From positions 3,328,046 through 3,392,045 of the forward strand of contig CP094685.1 in NCBI GenBank assembly GCA_022828425.1: a stretch of 64,000 bases of DNA. Direction: 5' to 3'. Below, piece by piece: positions 63,592 to 64,000 of the stretch. A program made the position numbers and the translations under genes. The DNA is from Candidatus Thiothrix sulfatifontis (GTDB lineage: Bacteria > Pseudomonadota > Gammaproteobacteria > Thiotrichales > Thiotrichaceae). A model generated the notes under the pieces. The model did no database searches. It worked only from the letters and a program-made list of their open reading frames with translations, and was not told where the DNA came from. Every line of letters begins with the position of its first letter. The first letter of the stretch is position 1.

Positions 63592-64000
63592 GCAGTTTCA
63601 ACCTTTCGGCATGGGCGCTACGCCACCGTAGCTTCGTGCTCTACCTGATGGTGCTCACCTTAGGGCTGGGCATTTTCGGCTACACCAAATTAGGGCAATC
63701 GGAAGACCCGCCGTTCACCTTTAAAGTCATGCTGGTGCAAGCCTACTGGTCGGGTGCCACCGCACCAGAAATCGAGTCACAAGTTACCGAACGCATCGAA
63801 AAAGTCATTCTCGAAACCGCGCACGTCGATATTGTGCGCAGCTTTTCCCGCCCCGGCGAAACCAATATCTTTGTGATTGCCAAAGATGATGCGCCCTCTG
63901 CCGCCATGCCCGATATGTTTTACGACATTCGCAAACGGGTGAATGACATGCGCCATACCCTGCCGCAAGGCGTGGTGGGGCCGTTATTCAACGATGAATT
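63588..64000 (+). CDS. RND efflux transporter, N-terminal part (cut by window end)
   Basis: Begins ATG 63588 in the stop of the adaptor gene. First 137 residues: SSFNLSAWALRHRSFVLYLM membrane helix, GQSEDPPFTFKVMLVQAYWS and SQVTERIEKVILETAHVD of the porter domain, as in AcrB-type pumps. The rest lies outside the window. Confidence 0.93.
   Translation, partial: MSSFNLSAWALRHRSFVLYLMVLTLGLGIFGYTKLGQSEDPPFTFKVMLVQAYWSGATAPEIESQVTERIEKVILETAHVDIVRSFSRPGETNIFVIAKDDAPSAAMPDMFYDIRKRVNDMRHTLPQGVVGPLFNDE

Overview
The window looks like a chromosome segment of a gammaproteobacterium, most likely Thiotrichales and Thiothrix-like. This is inferred from gene content only: tmRNA with tag ANDDSYALAA, IscR with the C92/C98/C104 cluster ligands, gspDEF, selD-mnmH, the exbB-exbD-msbA-lpxK-kdsB envelope operon, dapC-dapD, aceA and mqo. 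No rRNA or tRNA gene is present to settle the taxonomy.

Region 1 (1-12,481) is the right part of an integrated mobile element. A P4-type tyrosine integrase lies directly against the 3' end of the tmRNA gene, the classic ssrA integration site. Leftward the element carries a TumE/TumA-like toxin-antitoxin pair, two AlpA-like small regulators, a divergent pair of Arc-type repressors around a 14-bp inverted operator, an operon of unknown membrane and small proteins, and a primase-like plus DUF927 helicase replication pair. Decamer repeats (TTTTGTCTTG) cluster beyond the helicase gene (1-122) and again near the integrase (10,793-10,935). No capsid, terminase or conjugation gene is visible, so a phage satellite or similar element fits best. 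Its left end is outside the window.

Region 2 (12,481-34,530) is mostly housekeeping: tmRNA, a lipoprotein cytochrome c with 22-residue tandem repeats, an MnmC with a shortened methyltransferase half, a PIN/RHH toxin-antitoxin pair, signal peptidase I, a membrane protein with ten methionines spaced exactly seven residues apart, DUF1015, gspD-gspE-gspF, a sugar transferase, selD-mnmH (tRNA selenation), pgm, iscR with a recognisable IscR box, and rsmJ.

Region 3 (34,527-37,181) is an A+T-rich three-gene cassette inserted between slyX and rsmJ: an AAA15/DUF3696-type ATPase, a PIN-like nuclease and an RNA ligase with all nucleotidyltransferase motifs. The genes overlap, and the ligase also overlaps rsmJ. 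I consider this the best candidate for an undescribed system (RNA cut-and-seal or phage defence).

Region 4 (37,197-48,427) holds slyX, argG, a TRAP transporter (SBP, DctQ, DctM), rraA, isocitrate lyase and malate:quinone oxidoreductase. The last two share TGTCGACA-type palindromes upstream, suggesting co-regulation of glyoxylate/malate metabolism. Next comes a pair of tandem paralogous 101-aa proteins of unknown function. Each has a similar leader and each is followed by a strongly structured RNA segment and a terminator. A FadL-type porin closes the region.

Region 5 (48,580-64,000) holds the lipid A/KDO operon (exbB-exbD-msbA-lpxK-trm112-like-kdsB, leftward), ppk1 with a possible Pho box, a lytic transglycosylase, a secreted glycosidase-like protein, dapC-dapD, a YajD-like HNH protein, an AAA14/DUF4143 ATPase, and a TetR-MFP-RND efflux operon cut by the window end.
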